Shown here: positions 33,603-45,481 of the stretch, one piece after another
Numbering within the stretch: position 1 is the stretch's first letter
Layout: each line of letters opens with the position of its first letter
DNA from: Botryosphaeria dothidea
Taxonomy: Eukaryota > Ascomycota > Dothideomycetes > Botryosphaeriales > Botryosphaeriaceae
Length of the DNA: 64,000 nucleotides
Assembly (NCBI GenBank): GCA_011503125.2
Contig: WWBZ02000001.1
Span: 6,076,001 to 6,140,000 of the forward strand
Direction: 5' to 3'
Translations under genes and position numbers: made by a program
The notes under the pieces: model-generated
Told to the model about the DNA's origin: nothing
Seen by the model: the letters and a program-made list of their open reading frames with translations, nothing else
The model's database searches: none

Positions 33603-36600
33603 TCACAGCGCCAGTCTCTCCATCTCCTGCGCCGCTTCGCCGCCGCTCCACTCCTCCACTCGTGCTTTGTCGCAAGTCTCCCACAATCTGCCCATCAGTG
33701 TCTTGAGGATCTTCTCCTCCCGTGCTCCATTGACACCCTTGCTATCCGTCTTTCCCTTAGCGCCATTCACATGCGCCAGCTGCATTTTAGCCCAGCTCAG
33801 CACGCCTGCTCTAGTGATTAGCGTCGTGCTGCCACCTTCCACTGCCGCAGTCCGAAACAAGAACCGAAGGACAAGTGCCTTCGTTTTCTTCGAGCCAGCT
33901 GGATTGTTGTACAATGCCAGGACCCGCTCGAAGATACCTCGGGCACGGAAGATTTCAAGGTCCTTCTCCGTCCGCAAGCCGTCCAAATACCACTCCAACA
34001 GCCACTCAATTTCACGCCAATGTGCCGCATCCTCACCCTCTGGAGGGTTGAGAATGATTTTTTCCGCCCAGTACGACGGCAGTCGGCTGACCGTCCACGA
34101 TGGCCCACGCGTCAGAAAAGCTCCCATCTTTGGGTAGAGGAAGTTTGTAGGATCCGAGAGAATGGGGATCGCACGGATGGCAAGAGTGCCAGCGATCCAC
34201 GGGAGCGGTTCGTTGTTTCCGATGAGAGGACGGGCTGTCTCGTATACCTCACCCAACAGAAGATAAATGAGTTCGCGTTCCTCGTATTGTGAAGCCTGAA
34301 AGCAACAGTATTAGCCTACGCACTACAGTACTTTGAACTGCACTACATACCTGTACTTTCGCCATGAGTTTCTGCACGTTGGGCATTGCTTGCCGGCGAA
34401 TAGATAAGTGCTCTGAGCAAAGGCAGAGGACTAGCGCTCCCATATGTCCTTCGTCAACTGCTTCATCCACATCTTTATGAATCCACCGGGTGAGCTCGGG
34501 ATGGTTGTCATTCTCCTTCGGCGGTGGTTCCAATGATATTTCATCATCGCCGTCTACTTCGCCTTGACCCTCAGCACCGTTTCTGTCACCAGCGCCAGTC
34601 CCAGAACCATCGACCAGAGACCTAATTTCAAAAGATTTCCCACTCTTGAGTCCCTTCATGAGCACTTTACGACAGCCTGCGCCATCTGAAGCTTCCACCA
34701 TGGTGTTCAGAATTGTTTGCAGAACAACCTCAGTTTCACCCACTTGTCGTAGAGACGATAAGAAGTCCGAAAGCCATTGCGTGACATCGTTAGCAGCGTT
34801 TTTCTCCAGCTTCAGCACAAAGGGCCACTGTTCGACTAGGGTCGCCAGCAGGAGGCTGACAGGATATTGAGACGTTTTCTCAACCTTGGCTGCAGCTGCA
34901 ATGGCATCCAGGTCATCCTGGTACGTGATTGGCTTCCTCACAAAGCGACCGAAACATCCATCCAGGAAAGTGAAAACTGCATCAGAGACTAGCTTATCGT
35001 CGAATGACCCTAGACTGGCGACAAGAGCGTCAAAGGATGATGGGGCTGACTCGATTTGGAGGATTCCATGCTCGCGAATAACCGACAAAAGCAGCTGCGC
35101 AATTGATTCAGAGGAGGCAGCATCGGGTGAAGAGGCTAGCACCCGTAGGACAGACGTGAAGGGAGAGAATTGGAGCGATTCGGGTTTCTGCCACCATCTC
35201 ATATCAGGCGCGCTTCTAGCAATCTTCAGTAAGTGGCTGAGCTCAAGAAGTTTGATCTCGCGTTCTTCTCCTTCTGCACCCTGCTTCTCAAACTCAGTCA
35301 AGGCGTTTGTCAATGCTAGCGCGGCATCAAACTTTTCGTACAGGGCAACCTTAGGCGTCACGCTGTAGTACAGTGACAGCAGTCTTGTAACTGCCTCGCG
35401 TTGCATGAGGTTTGTCTCTGGGATTTTCCGGAATGTGGATATTACATCCTTCATCTTGGGACAACGCTCGCAGAACTCGGAGGTAAGCCTGTCCGCGGCT
35501 TGGTCCCAGAGATCGTGCGTGTGATCCGAAGAAGCTTCCTTGAACTTACTCAGGACTTGCTCCAGTTTCTGAAAGGCAATGGTGAGTAGCCGAACAGCAA
35601 AGAAGGTGATCAAATCAGAGTTTTGATTCAAGCATCTTGTCAGAACTTTCTGCGTGAGCGGCTGAGGAAGGAGACTCTCGATAGTCACTGAGACAGGAGG
35701 TGGCACATATGCGTAGCCGTCTCTGTGGCCAAAAAACCGAGGCACCGGGAGCTGAATAGCGGAGAACAGAAACGATGCATACCCAATCCAAGTAGCAGTA
35801 AGCTTTGGATCGAAGGCGAAGGTTGCCTTTTTAAAGAAGTAGTCGGCGAAGAGTTCCGTAGATGCTTCAAAAATCGCCAAGACCAGTTCTTGTTCCAATT
35901 TGTTGGCGTACGGTCTCAGGCCCTGCATAAAAGAAGCTAGAGTGGAGTTTCGAATTGTCACGCGTCCGCGGTAACGGTCGTACCACTCGATCGAATCCAG
36001 CCCAAGATCTATGCTTGCCCCACCATCCTCCTGTTCCTCTCGTTCAGGCTCTTTATCAGTCCCGGGAGGGTACCAACCTGAAGACGGCACCAGAACACCA
36101 GCTTCTGCGGATCTGCACACATGCAACAAGAAACGGTGCGCCACCACGTCGACAGATTTTTCATCCGACTCATCATCCAGCGGTTGCTCTACCCGGTACA
36201 GGCTCGCAATACTAGACAATGCCCGGTCGGTAAATATGTGGCTCTTGCTTGCTCTGGGTATTTCCTTGTCGGCTATAATGTGGGATTTCACCACATCTAA
36301 GATCTCCGTAGCAACCTCAGGTGGGTCGTCCCTGACGTGATCGAACAAGGCCCGCATGACATTGCCATGCTTCAAAATGTCAATCTTGGCACCTTCTTCT
36401 TGGTTCCGGAAATGTGCCAAGAGGTACTTGACAGCATTTGTGCGAACTGCTGGTCTCCGCTTCTCCTTTGCCGTCTCTTCATCGTTCCTTCGTATACCGA
36501 GATTCCGAGAGAGTATCTTCCCCTCGAAGGTAAAGTCGCGCTTGGAGTAGACCTGTTTTGCGACAACACCTCCATCGAATGATACAACCTCAGTCAGCAA

Positions 36601-37266
36601 CCGTAAGCATGGCGAGATAACGAATTCCTTGTGCTTAGGTGCAGCCAACCCCCGTGCCAAAAGCTTCAATTGTGATATCTGGAGTATTGTTCGACAGAGC
36701 TGAAGACCATATTCGCGCAGTTCAAGATTGTGCGACAGTGTCTTCAATAGTAAGGCAAGAACTGCAACGGCAGCCGAAGAAAGATGGTCGTTGTTGGATT
36801 GGGACGCGAAGCTCCAGGTCTGCATGAGGCCTGACAGAAAGGCGCCATCTTCGTCGCCGGTGCGCGGCTTCTGCGCATCGAGAAACTCTCGGAGAATGGC
36901 CTTCTGGCGCGGGACTGCGTACTCGTCGGTCGGGTATAGGATCGATTCCAGGAAGACCTTGAGGCTGTGGATGCCTAGGAAGCGGAATTAGTCTAGTTCA
37001 TGTTCGAACGAATAGGCGCGCGCACCGTTCCTTAATTGCTGGGTGTTGTCCTGCTGAAAGACAAGCAACTGCTGGAGCTGGCGTCCGTTGTGGATCTCTT
37101 CGGCTTGAGGCGGAGGGCCGCGGGGCGCGTCGAGCTTTTGGCGCTTCGGGAGGCGCTTCTCGGGCTGTACTTCTCCATCAACGGCCGGGGCGGTTCGTTT
37201 GGTCATCTTTCGGGCATGCTCTGGGGAAGAGAACTGGGGAGAGTGAAGCTGGAGCTTCGACGCCAT
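33603..37266 (-). CDS. urb1: Urb1/Npa1 pre-60S ribosome biogenesis factor
   Basis: Three exons on the minus strand: 37266-37026, 36974-34351 and 34295-33603, giving 1185 aa with introns of 51 and 55 nt. The protein is a long alpha-helical solenoid. The N-terminal part (GIHSLKVFLESILYPTDEYA, then RREYG- and KLLARGL-type helices) matches the Npa1/Urb1 N-terminal domain. The C-terminal part (ERELIYLLLGEVYETARPLI, PWIAGTLAIRAIPILSDPTN, FLYPKMGAFLTRGP) matches the nucleolar pre-ribosomal-associated protein C-terminal region. The start codon at 37266 follows a basic leader, MASKLQLHSPQF, with KRxxKRQK-like basic runs that could target the nucleolus. Role: early 60S assembly with other Npa-complex members and snoRNPs. 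The length is typical of filamentous fungi, shorter than the yeast protein. Confidence 0.9.
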
Positions 37267-37733
37267 GATCGTCCGGACTTTTTGCGCCAAGACACGAGTC
37301 AGGAAAGACCCACATTTAGAATCCCCCCCGGTCGTGCAGCAGGTGGGGCAGCCAAGCACACGCACATATAATAGCACCTGGGTCCTTTTCGACCGCACCG
37401 ATTCAAAGCGTTCGTCCGGAGGTGGATTTTGATAGCAAGGCCCAATTCAAAGAGCTTGCATCTATCGGCCCTACTGACTGAAGAGCTTCAGCATTCAAAG
37501 AAACCGTCTTTTTGAGGCTGAAGATCTCCTCAATCTCCTACTGCTCACAAGCTCACTTACTAAACAAAGAGGTCTGCTATCGAAGTTCACTGGTGCCAAG
37601 CGCTGTTTTCAACACAATTCAGGACGACAAAGCAAAGAAGATGGATTCTGTACATCAACCACGCCACTGCTACCATCTACCCTAGAATTACAAGCTCATC
37701 TTAGTACAATCCAGAGCATAACGGTGTCTCACC
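37267..37733. promoter_or_regulatory. Bidirectional promoter region between urb1 and an orphan gene
   Basis: 467 bp separate two divergent start codons. No clear TATA box was seen on either side. Confidence 0.4.
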
Positions 37734-39017
37734 ATGTCAGCCACGCAAACCACACACGATGAGCTACCAATCCAAGAATTCATCCGCCGCCAACGCCTCC
37801 GCGCCGAATCCATTTGCTGCACGCCCCGCCGCGCCTTCTCACCATATCCACCACCTCCGACCATCCCAGAATCACGCCCTCCCCCATCATCCCCTTCCCC
37901 TTGGATCCAACACCACGCCCTCTTCCTCATCACCCTAATCCTCCTCACATCCTTCCACCTCTTCCTCAGCGCTCGCCTCCAACCCTTCCGCTTCCGCACC
38001 CACGCTGCCACCTCAACCCGCCTCCACTTCCCCACCACCATCCTCCCCTCCGCCCTCCTCCACCCTACCCCGAAAACACCACGGCCCCCCTTCTCCAACC
38101 TCACCCACCTCCCAACCCTCTACCCCCTCAGCGCCACAGCCTCCCTCCACCACCTCCTCGCCCTCCACGCCCCCTGCACCACCCTCATCCACTCCCTCGC
38201 CCACACCCGCCACGCCTCCCACACCGCCACCCGCGCCCTCACCCACCTCCACGCCGTCGCCCTCCACACCAACACGACGCGCCACCTCGCCCCTCCCATC
38301 GCCGCCGTCCGCACCGCGCTCTCGTCCCTCACACGCACGAGCGAGCGCTGGGCCTTGCACGCGAGCCTGCTCGCCGCCGAAGAGGGGCTCGAAGCCGTCC
38401 TGCAGACGGGCGTGGGGGCGCAACTGGCGCTTGTCATTCCGACCGAAGCGCGGACATGGTGGCGGGGCAGCAGCAGCAGCACGGCGGGCGGAAAGAAGGG
38501 AGTCGAACGAGCCGCGCGCCTGCGGACGGCGTGCGCGGCGGCGGCGTTCAGGCGGGCGCTGGACGAGGTCGAAGGGCGGCTGCCGGGGATTGTGGGGATG
38601 GGCGAGGAGGCGAAGAGGGCGGTCGGCGCGGTCGACAGGGCCGTGTTGGGGGTGTGTCGCGGCGCGGTTGATGTGGTCGGGGATGTGAGTTTTGCGTTCC
38701 GAAGCCCGTCGAATTGCTCGAAGAGAGAGAGAGAGAGAGAGAGAGTGCTGACGCGAGAGAGATAGACGACCCTGTTATGCGCGGATGCGCTGGCGCGGTT
38801 GTGGAGGATGTTGGAGCCGCGAGGCAGTGGGTCCGTTCGAAGTCTGGAGTTGATTCGGGAGACAGCGATGAAGATGGGAGAGGCGGCTGATTCGCTGCTA
38901 GCTAGACTGGAGGCTATCAGAGATGAGCTCGAGGTGCAGCGGGAGGGCTTGGACATTTGGGCTATGTTTTTGGAGACGTTGCCAGCTGGGAGTGTGGAAG
39001 AGAAATGCCAACCATAG
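37734..39017 (+). CDS. One-TM protein of unknown function
   Basis: Exons 37734-38684 and 38766-39017, phase 0, give 400 aa. The intron (81 nt, donor GTGAGT) contains a GA microsatellite. A proline-rich cytosolic-type N-terminus of about 55 residues precedes one membrane segment (HHALFLITLILLTSFHLFL). A long Ala/Arg/His-rich helical region follows, and exon 2 adds a predicted coiled coil (ETAMKMGEAADSLLARLEAI, RDELEVQREGLDIW). No named domain is recognised. The codon-position GC bias supports exon 1 as coding. It is transcribed divergently from urb1, which is probably a positional coincidence. Confidence 0.68.
38723..38745 (+). repeat. (GA)n microsatellite in an intron
   Basis: About 11 GA units inside the 81-nt intron of the one-TM protein gene. 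Confidence 0.85.
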
Positions 39018-39343
39018 TCTGTCTCGTCGGTCTTTAAATTATGATATCTCGAAGGGAAACAATAGAAATCGCTGCAGACATTAAAATACACCAGCGGGAG
39101 TCATGAGAGTTTCCACGGTCCCCATGAGGGAGTAATACAAGTAAAACAACCCAAAACCAGGAGAGGGCACTCAATTTTGAGAAAGATGAGAATTGCCGGC
39201 ATCCAATCCAAAATAAAACATACCCATCCCTCCAGGAACTCCAACCGTCGTGACTAGCTTTGAAAGAGTCATGCGTCTCAATCATATCCTATTCAAAGAG
39301 CCCGGTGCCGAGTTCTTATCGGCATTTATTGATCGCATCCAAT
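39018..39343. other. Short convergent intergenic stretch
   Basis: Between the 3' ends of the one-TM gene (+) and the Pmp3-family gene (-). Nothing else seen. Confidence 0.4.
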
Positions 39344-39880
39344 CTAGTAGTACCTCCTTCTGGGAGCTGGACGAGTCACGTAGGTCTTGCGGTGGTAGTG
39401 AGCCGGGGGAGGAGCGTAGGCGGTGCGCCTGTAGACGACTCGCCGGCGCGGATGTGCGGCAACAACAAGCCATGCATCTGGAAATTTAATCAACGACAAC
39501 GTTTTGGGGCAGGAAATGCATTGTTGAACAATTCGCGAATTCAATGCAGGAAGAGACAAGGTGGTACTCACGGATAACCCCGGGAATCCAACCGAGGAGC
39601 GTCAACAGTATGTTTAGGCAGAAGCTTCCACCACAGCCGCGCTTGGCGAGCACGACCAGTGGCGGAAGGAAAATGGCGACAATATAGAGGATGATGTCTT
39701 CCTACACGACAAAGCGAATTAGGATGAGCGGATGGTTGAGCGGCAGTAGATTCAACCAATGTATCCGTAGATTTTGTGTCATAGGGAAGAGGGGTAGCCA
39801 TTGCGAAAGCGACACACAGCTGAAAGGTAGGCGACTTTGGAATGAGTTGAGTAAAGGAAGAGACGTACACCGGCAGCCAT
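39344..39880 (-). CDS. Pmp3/UPF0057-family proteolipid with basic Tyr/Arg-rich tail
   Basis: Proposed exons on the minus strand are 39880-39869, 39819-39757, 39701-39572 and 39477-39344, giving 112 aa; introns are 49, 55 and 94 nt and all phases agree. The core, LYIVAIFLPPLVVLAKRGCG then NILLTLLGWIPGVIHAW, is the two-helix Pmp3 (stress-induced proteolipid) module, found in plasma or vacuolar membranes and linked to cation homeostasis and membrane potential. The tail after the second helix is unusual: Arg, Tyr and His dominate (HPRRRVVYRR, RRRYY at the end). The 5' part is uncertain; the 12-nt first exon and 63-nt second exon rest on splice signals and phase, and translation could begin at the internal MATPLPYD. 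Confidence 0.75.
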
Positions 39881-41437
39881 TTTGGCGGCAGTCGTAGATT
39901 GTTCTCGTCGAAACTCCGAATCGTTGCTTCCGTGCGGTGAGAGGCGGATGAAGAGGTGTCGGGCAAGAGCGATGAAGCGCAAAGCTCTCAGATGGTGCTT
40001 AGACAATTACGCGACCGGTATGTAATCACTCGGCGCTGACGTTGGCCGATCGGCTGGGTATGGAGTAGCGAGGAAGCAGCGCAATGGCCTGGGAACCTTT
40101 GCTGCCTATGAGAGTAGATACACAAAAACAAATCTGACGTGCGGCGGGAAGGAAGAGACTGCCGAAGGTGAAACAGGTTCTCGGGAGTCTCAATGGCGGC
40201 TTTTGAGGATGAACAGGTGGAGAAGAGGCAGACAAAGAGGTCGAAACCCAACAGTAAGTCACTCAGCCACTCGTCAAACCCATGCAACTCATCGCGGGGG
40301 CGGGACGTACACTGATCCCAGTCTCTTCAGCAAGACGGAGGGCCTGCCATCGACAGATGACGTCAGACGATGCGCTACTAACAACGCACCTGCAGGGGTA
40401 GCTTTGCTAGGCGCTGCAAAACAGCCGTGTTATGAACCAATTCCAATTCGGATAACGCGTGTTCGAATGTCCGAGAAGTGCCAAATGACTTGTCCTACGA
40501 TCTGAAGACATTTTTGGGGACTTAGACGATGGGTATCCTGTGTTCGCCGGGTATCGTACACGCGCTGTGTGCCTGTCGCTGGATCACGAGGACCTGCCAA
40601 GCCAGTTCGACGACATGGATGTGATGGCTTAATCAGACCACTGCGCCAGCTAGCTAACAGCCCAGCCCGGCCAAGAGCATCCCGTTGCTAGGCCCACGAT
40701 CGCTTCTTCGATCGTACTCCGGGTGACGCCGGATAGCGATAGCGGCAACGTTAGTAGCCATAATTCGGAGCCAAATGCACCTCACCGAGCAAAAACGTCC
40801 GCGGACGCCGACAATCAGTTTCCACCTGAGGTTCACCGGTGAAACAAGCGCAGATCCAACATGCAAAGAGACGAAATCAGAAAGACTCAATACAAAATTT
40901 GATGAATATTCTGCATCCGCGTTCCAATCGGTGGAAGGTGCTTTATGCTGCACAACCCAATGGTGCATGCAGCAAGCCCAATTGTCACTTACCAATCAAC
41001 AAGCGGAGTGTCTGAACACCGAGACTGACCAGAACAAAGGTTAAGATGCTCCAGGAGAGAATCGGTTGCCAAAGCGGGTATGTTGTCCAGTGACGATTAA
41101 TGTCCTGCAGAGGATCGACGACGAGAACTTGCGCATCAAGTAGATCCCGATTCGGCCGAGCTCGACGTTCATTCCGTCCGTGCAGGGTTTCCTGCAGGGC
41201 GCGATCCTGTGCCGCGAGGATGTGCTGAACGGCATCTCGAATGGCCAGCCCATCGAACCGGCGTCATTCGAATGCTCCGTTCACGAGAGTGGACCAGACG
41301 AAAAGAAGAGAAACCCCTATAACTGACGACACCTGGTACTCAAACCAGTGTCTCTTCTCAGTCCACATGAGTATTCCATATACTGGGTGATATGAAAGAA
41401 CAAGAAAATGCTATTAGACAATACAAGTCAGTAGTAT
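39881..41437. other. Intergenic, one weak candidate micro-gene
   Basis: No strong gene. On the plus strand an ATG at 40193 opens a 61-nt frame ending at a perfect GTAAGT donor, with a possible acceptor at 40321; the spliced product would be about 46 residues. Other ORFs lack support. Confidence 0.35.
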
Positions 41438-42461
41438 TTAGCTGCTCCGTCGAAACTTCGCCGGGATATTTGCCTCAACTATGCTCAGTTTCTCCTGCGC
41501 CTCGAGCCTTTCCTGCTCCTCGTCCAAACGGTCGTGCTTTGCGAAATGCGCGATCTAAGATATGGTCAGTCAAGTAGGCGGCGGTCGGGACGCGATTGGC
41601 TCTTACATCCTCCGGATGAATCAGGTCCTCTTCCTTGACATCATCTCCGCCATGATACTTCTCAAAATGGTGGATTCTACACGACACGTTAGCATTAGCC
41701 TCGAATTGAGCGTGGCTGAGTCTGCATATAAGCCTCTATCCCCGCCATCCCGCGAAACACGTTTGCGTTCGACGATCGGCCTGGGCGTCGGCCCAGATGC
41801 AAGACCAAGCCTCTTCCAATATAAGGCGACACGTACTCGTACTCATATTCGTCATCGCCATGGTGACCTGGGCCGGTACCGAAGTCTGGCAGCTTGAGGC
41901 CACTATTAATCCCCTCGAGATATTCATCTTTGGTTATGAAGCCATCTCCATCCTTGTCGTACATCTGAAATACGATCCTGACGACGTCGTCCTTTTTGCT
42001 TTGCGGGATGGTGGCGGCGCTCTCGTCAAGCAGGCCGTAGGTCTTGCGGACATCCTCAGCCGACCATTTGCCGGTGCTGTCGTAATCATGCAGCGTGAAA
42101 AAGGTTCCGGAGTCGAAGGAGGTTATATGGTGCTCCTCTGTATGAATAGCGGTCAGATAGCGGATCTCATTGTGCTGGGACGGAAAGACAGGAGAAAAGG
42201 AGGCGAGGGAATCGGGGCATTGGCGAAGCAATTGGAGGCGCGCGTCGGGCATTGGGGTTTGGATCTAGCGTTTACAACCAACTTGCTTCAAGATCTTGCA
42301 GGGCGAGCCTCGCGGACTGCGAGCAGGCGAGATGAGAGCTTACCAGCCATGTGGCGCGTGGCCCAGTCGGCGTCGGCGGGCACCTCAGGGACACCGTGCT
42401 CGCCATGAGCGGCAACGGCAGCAGCGAAGAGACCGATGCTGGCGGTGATTGAAATCTTCAT
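41438..42461 (-). CDS. Secretory-pathway EF-hand protein (Ssp120-like)
   Basis: Four exons on the minus strand: 42461-42344, 42137-41831, 41676-41607 and 41554-41438, giving 203 aa. A signal peptide is present (MKISITASIGLFAAAVAAHG). The conserved WATRHMAEEHHI is created by joining exons 1 and 2. Two EF-hands are seen: a degenerate LHDYDSTGKWSAED and a canonical YDKDGDGFITKDEY. The C-terminal HHFEKYHGGDD and LIHPEDIAHFAKHD segments match yeast Ssp120 and relatives, which bind the cargo receptor Emp47/Emp46 in the early secretory pathway. The exon 2/3 junction is weak: keeping HHFEK in frame needs a GTCGCC donor at 41830, and the better GTGTCG beside it breaks the frame. Introns of 206 and 154 nt are longer than average for this window. 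Confidence 0.85.
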
Positions 42462-42774
42462 CTTGACGGTACGGCCGCGGGCGCTGGACGAGTCGGGTCG
42501 GGGAAGCGAGGTGTCGACGCGGAGGTGCACGGTGAGAGAGTCGGCGCGCACAACAATCGCGGAGCTCCTGACGAACCCCTGTCCGCCGATCACCCGTGCG
42601 CTTGTCTAAATACGTCATACACCAATCACATGCAACTTCCTCTACAAGAACCTCTTCGACAACACTTTTCTTTAGCCCCACACCGGAGTCCAGCAGCCGG
42701 CGTTCATTCGTTTTGTCGCTATTGGCGTCTATTATTACATTTGGCCCCTCTCACGTCACTACCCCTCGAATCAA
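42462..42774. promoter_or_regulatory. Upstream region of the ssp120-like gene
   Basis: 313 bp between the 3' end of the MFS gene and the ssp120-like start, both on the minus strand. It must hold that gene's promoter. No motif was identified. Confidence 0.35.
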
Positions 42775-44425
42775 TCAGATTCCAGTCATGGCAATTCTCT
42801 GCCCACCGCGGAAGGCGAAAATCACCACGAGAAAGACCAAAGTCGCCAGGCCAACGTTGAAATATTGAGCCGCGCGCAAGCCGCTCAAGATGGCGCTTCC
42901 CTTCTCTTGCACCTCCGCCGAACCGCTCTGCTGCTTCTGCACCACTGACTGAATTGCCGTCGCCACAGCAAGCGCAATCACGCGGCCAATCTGGACGACC
43001 GAGTTACACACTCCACCCCCGAGCGCCTGATCCTCAGCAGGAAGGGACAGCGCGGTGAACAGCGTTAGTGCAGGCGCGAGCAGATCTGCACCGAGCGCGC
43101 CCAGGCACATGGCGATGAATCCGCTTGCCCAGTAAGATGTGTTTGTCGGTATAGGCAGGGCGAAGAGAAGGCAGGCCACAGCAAGGCAAGATGTGCTAAA
43201 GCATACCAGGACATCTCCTCGGACCCGCGACATAATAGCTGCAGCGATGAAGCTCGCCACGAGACCAACCATTCCAGTTGGCAAAAAGTACAGGGTCGTA
43301 TTGATGATGCTTTTCCCGAGGAAGTCTTGGTAACTGTTCAGAGAAGCAAATAAGTCAACGAGACAATCTATGATGTATATGAGGATGGACTTACTAGTAA
43401 GTTGTGAAGAGGAGGAAGTTGTTGAACCCGCCGTGGAACAAACACAGGATAATCTGCGCAGCAGTGAACCGTGAGTTTTTCCAAATGGACATCTTGAGCA
43501 AAGGCGCTCTTTCTGTCCGCTGTTCCAAGTAGATCTGCCAGAACACAAATGCCACTCCCAGCAGTAGCGAGACCACCAGCAATGCCGGAATCCACGGCCG
43601 TGCCCATCCCTGGATCTCGCCCTCAGTCAGTGTGAAGATGAACAACATCAGGCTCAGCGTTATCAGAGCTCCACCAAGCACATCAACTCCCTTCTTCTGC
43701 CCCGCACAGCCTTTATCAGGTCGAATCACGAATATACCGGCAACGGTGACTGTACTCGCTACGATGCCGAAGACCCAAAATACCCATCTCCAGCTCAGGT
43801 ATTGAGCAATCACACCTCCAAACAATATCCCCATGATTGTCCCGAGGGAATGAGCAGCGCCGTATATGCTGAAAGCATAATTCTTTGCCTTTCCGTGGTC
43901 GAAGGCGTTACCGAGGATTCCGATACCCGAAGAGACGTTGGCCGCACCCCCGAGACCTTGTAGGCCGCGTAGGACGTCGAAGAGGATCTCGTTCGTGGCG
44001 AACGGAACAGCAATCGCACATGCCGTGACCCAAGCTGAGCCGATAATGAAGACGTTCCGGCGTCCGTAGAGGTCTGCGATACGTCCGAAAAGAAGCAGAA
44101 AGCAACCGTACGTCATGTAATATGACGATATTATCCATTGCTGACTTGCAGCCGGGATGCCAATGTCGCGACCGATGGTGGGAAGGACGATGACGGAAGA
44201 CTGAGCGGTGAGAGTCTACGTTCGGGGTATTAGTACTGTGAATCCGTGGGGTGATAACAAACATACGTTGAGGAAATTCGCAGCGGCTAACGTCAGGACG
44301 AGCGGAATTTGGAAGCTCTCGGGCTTTGCCGTCTCGCTGCTGGTTTCGGAACTGCTTCCCACTTCTTCGTCACGCACTCGGAGAAGCTCGATGGAGCTTT
44401 TACCGCTTTGACTTCCGTCTGCCAT
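42775..44425 (-). CDS. MFS transporter, DHA2-like drug/anion efflux
   Basis: Three exons on the minus strand: 44425-44267, 44215-43395 and 43333-42775, giving 512 aa with introns of 51 and 61 nt. The Ser/Glu-rich cytosolic N-terminus of about 38 residues is followed by 12-14 hydrophobic segments. Motif A of the major facilitator superfamily is visible as GRIADLYGRR after the second segment. RGLQGLGGAANVSSGIGILG corresponds to the motif B/C region of drug:H+ antiporters. Overall it resembles aminotriazole-resistance/Atr1-type DHA2 proteins. Expected role: proton-driven export of a small toxic compound or metabolite at the plasma membrane. The substrate is unknown and no biosynthetic partner gene lies beside it. 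Confidence 0.9.
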
Positions 44426-45450
44426 TGCTTGCAGATGTTCGTTAGTGTTCTGCGGCGCATACTACACACAACCTCAGGAGGGAGTTCTGACTCCATTATC
44501 TACTCAGCAATTTATTGCCACAACACACCTTACTATTTTGCCTCAGGAACTAAGACTTGTCGATGACGATGCTGAGGGTCAAATGACAGGCATCTGAAAC
44601 CTTCCTGTGTGGCTCCATGATAGCCAGCAAGGGCGTTGCTGCTGGTTACGAGGAATGCAGAGCACGCGCTTATATGGCACATGCCCTTTGTGGGGACCAA
44701 AGGTTGAAAAACGAAGCTAAAAGCACCCCTTCCCTGATCTTCAGGTCTGGCGCCCGGTAAGGACGGATTTACCAAAAGACTGTGCGCCCTCTGCTCGCCA
44801 ACGAAGCGACAGCCCTATACACCATCACGCCGGTCTCTCACTCAGTAGTCAAGGTAGAGTGTCCTTTGTGGTGGACAGAGACTCGTGGATGAGTAGCCTC
44901 AAACACATCAAAGGCAAAGGGATACCTTGGTAGGTTCCTTATCCAGTCCAGACGCAAATCAGAATTTTGTGGGCCAGTCTTTGGCATGGACCCGAAGTAA
45001 CATCGGCCTGTTTCATTCGAAAAAAAAGCTGCTCCATTTCGAATGTGTGATTTGGTGAACCTTCCAGGCCATTTCATTTCTGCCACGGATCGCTTCGTGC
45101 TTCCGATCGTAGGAATCGAGACCAGTCCTGATGATTGAAGAACAGAGATTTCCGCACATCAACGGCCTACATACTTTCACCGACGGCACGTCAGTCAGCC
45201 CTCTTTGAGCTGGAGAGCAGAATGGAACGACGAAAAAGACCGAACGGCTGCATCGGGTGATTCATGCCGTTATTTCCTCCGGCATCGAACGCAAGCACAT
45301 TCGCGTATTGTTCCCACCTCGGTATTCCGGCACAGGTGCAGGTCTTCGTCGGCTGCAAGGACCGAAGGAGGGGATGCTTGATCTGCAAAGAAAGGGCCGC
45401 TACCGCGATATGACAGAATGCGTGCGACACTCCAGAGAAAGTGGCGAGAA

Positions 45451-45481
<31 letters not shown>

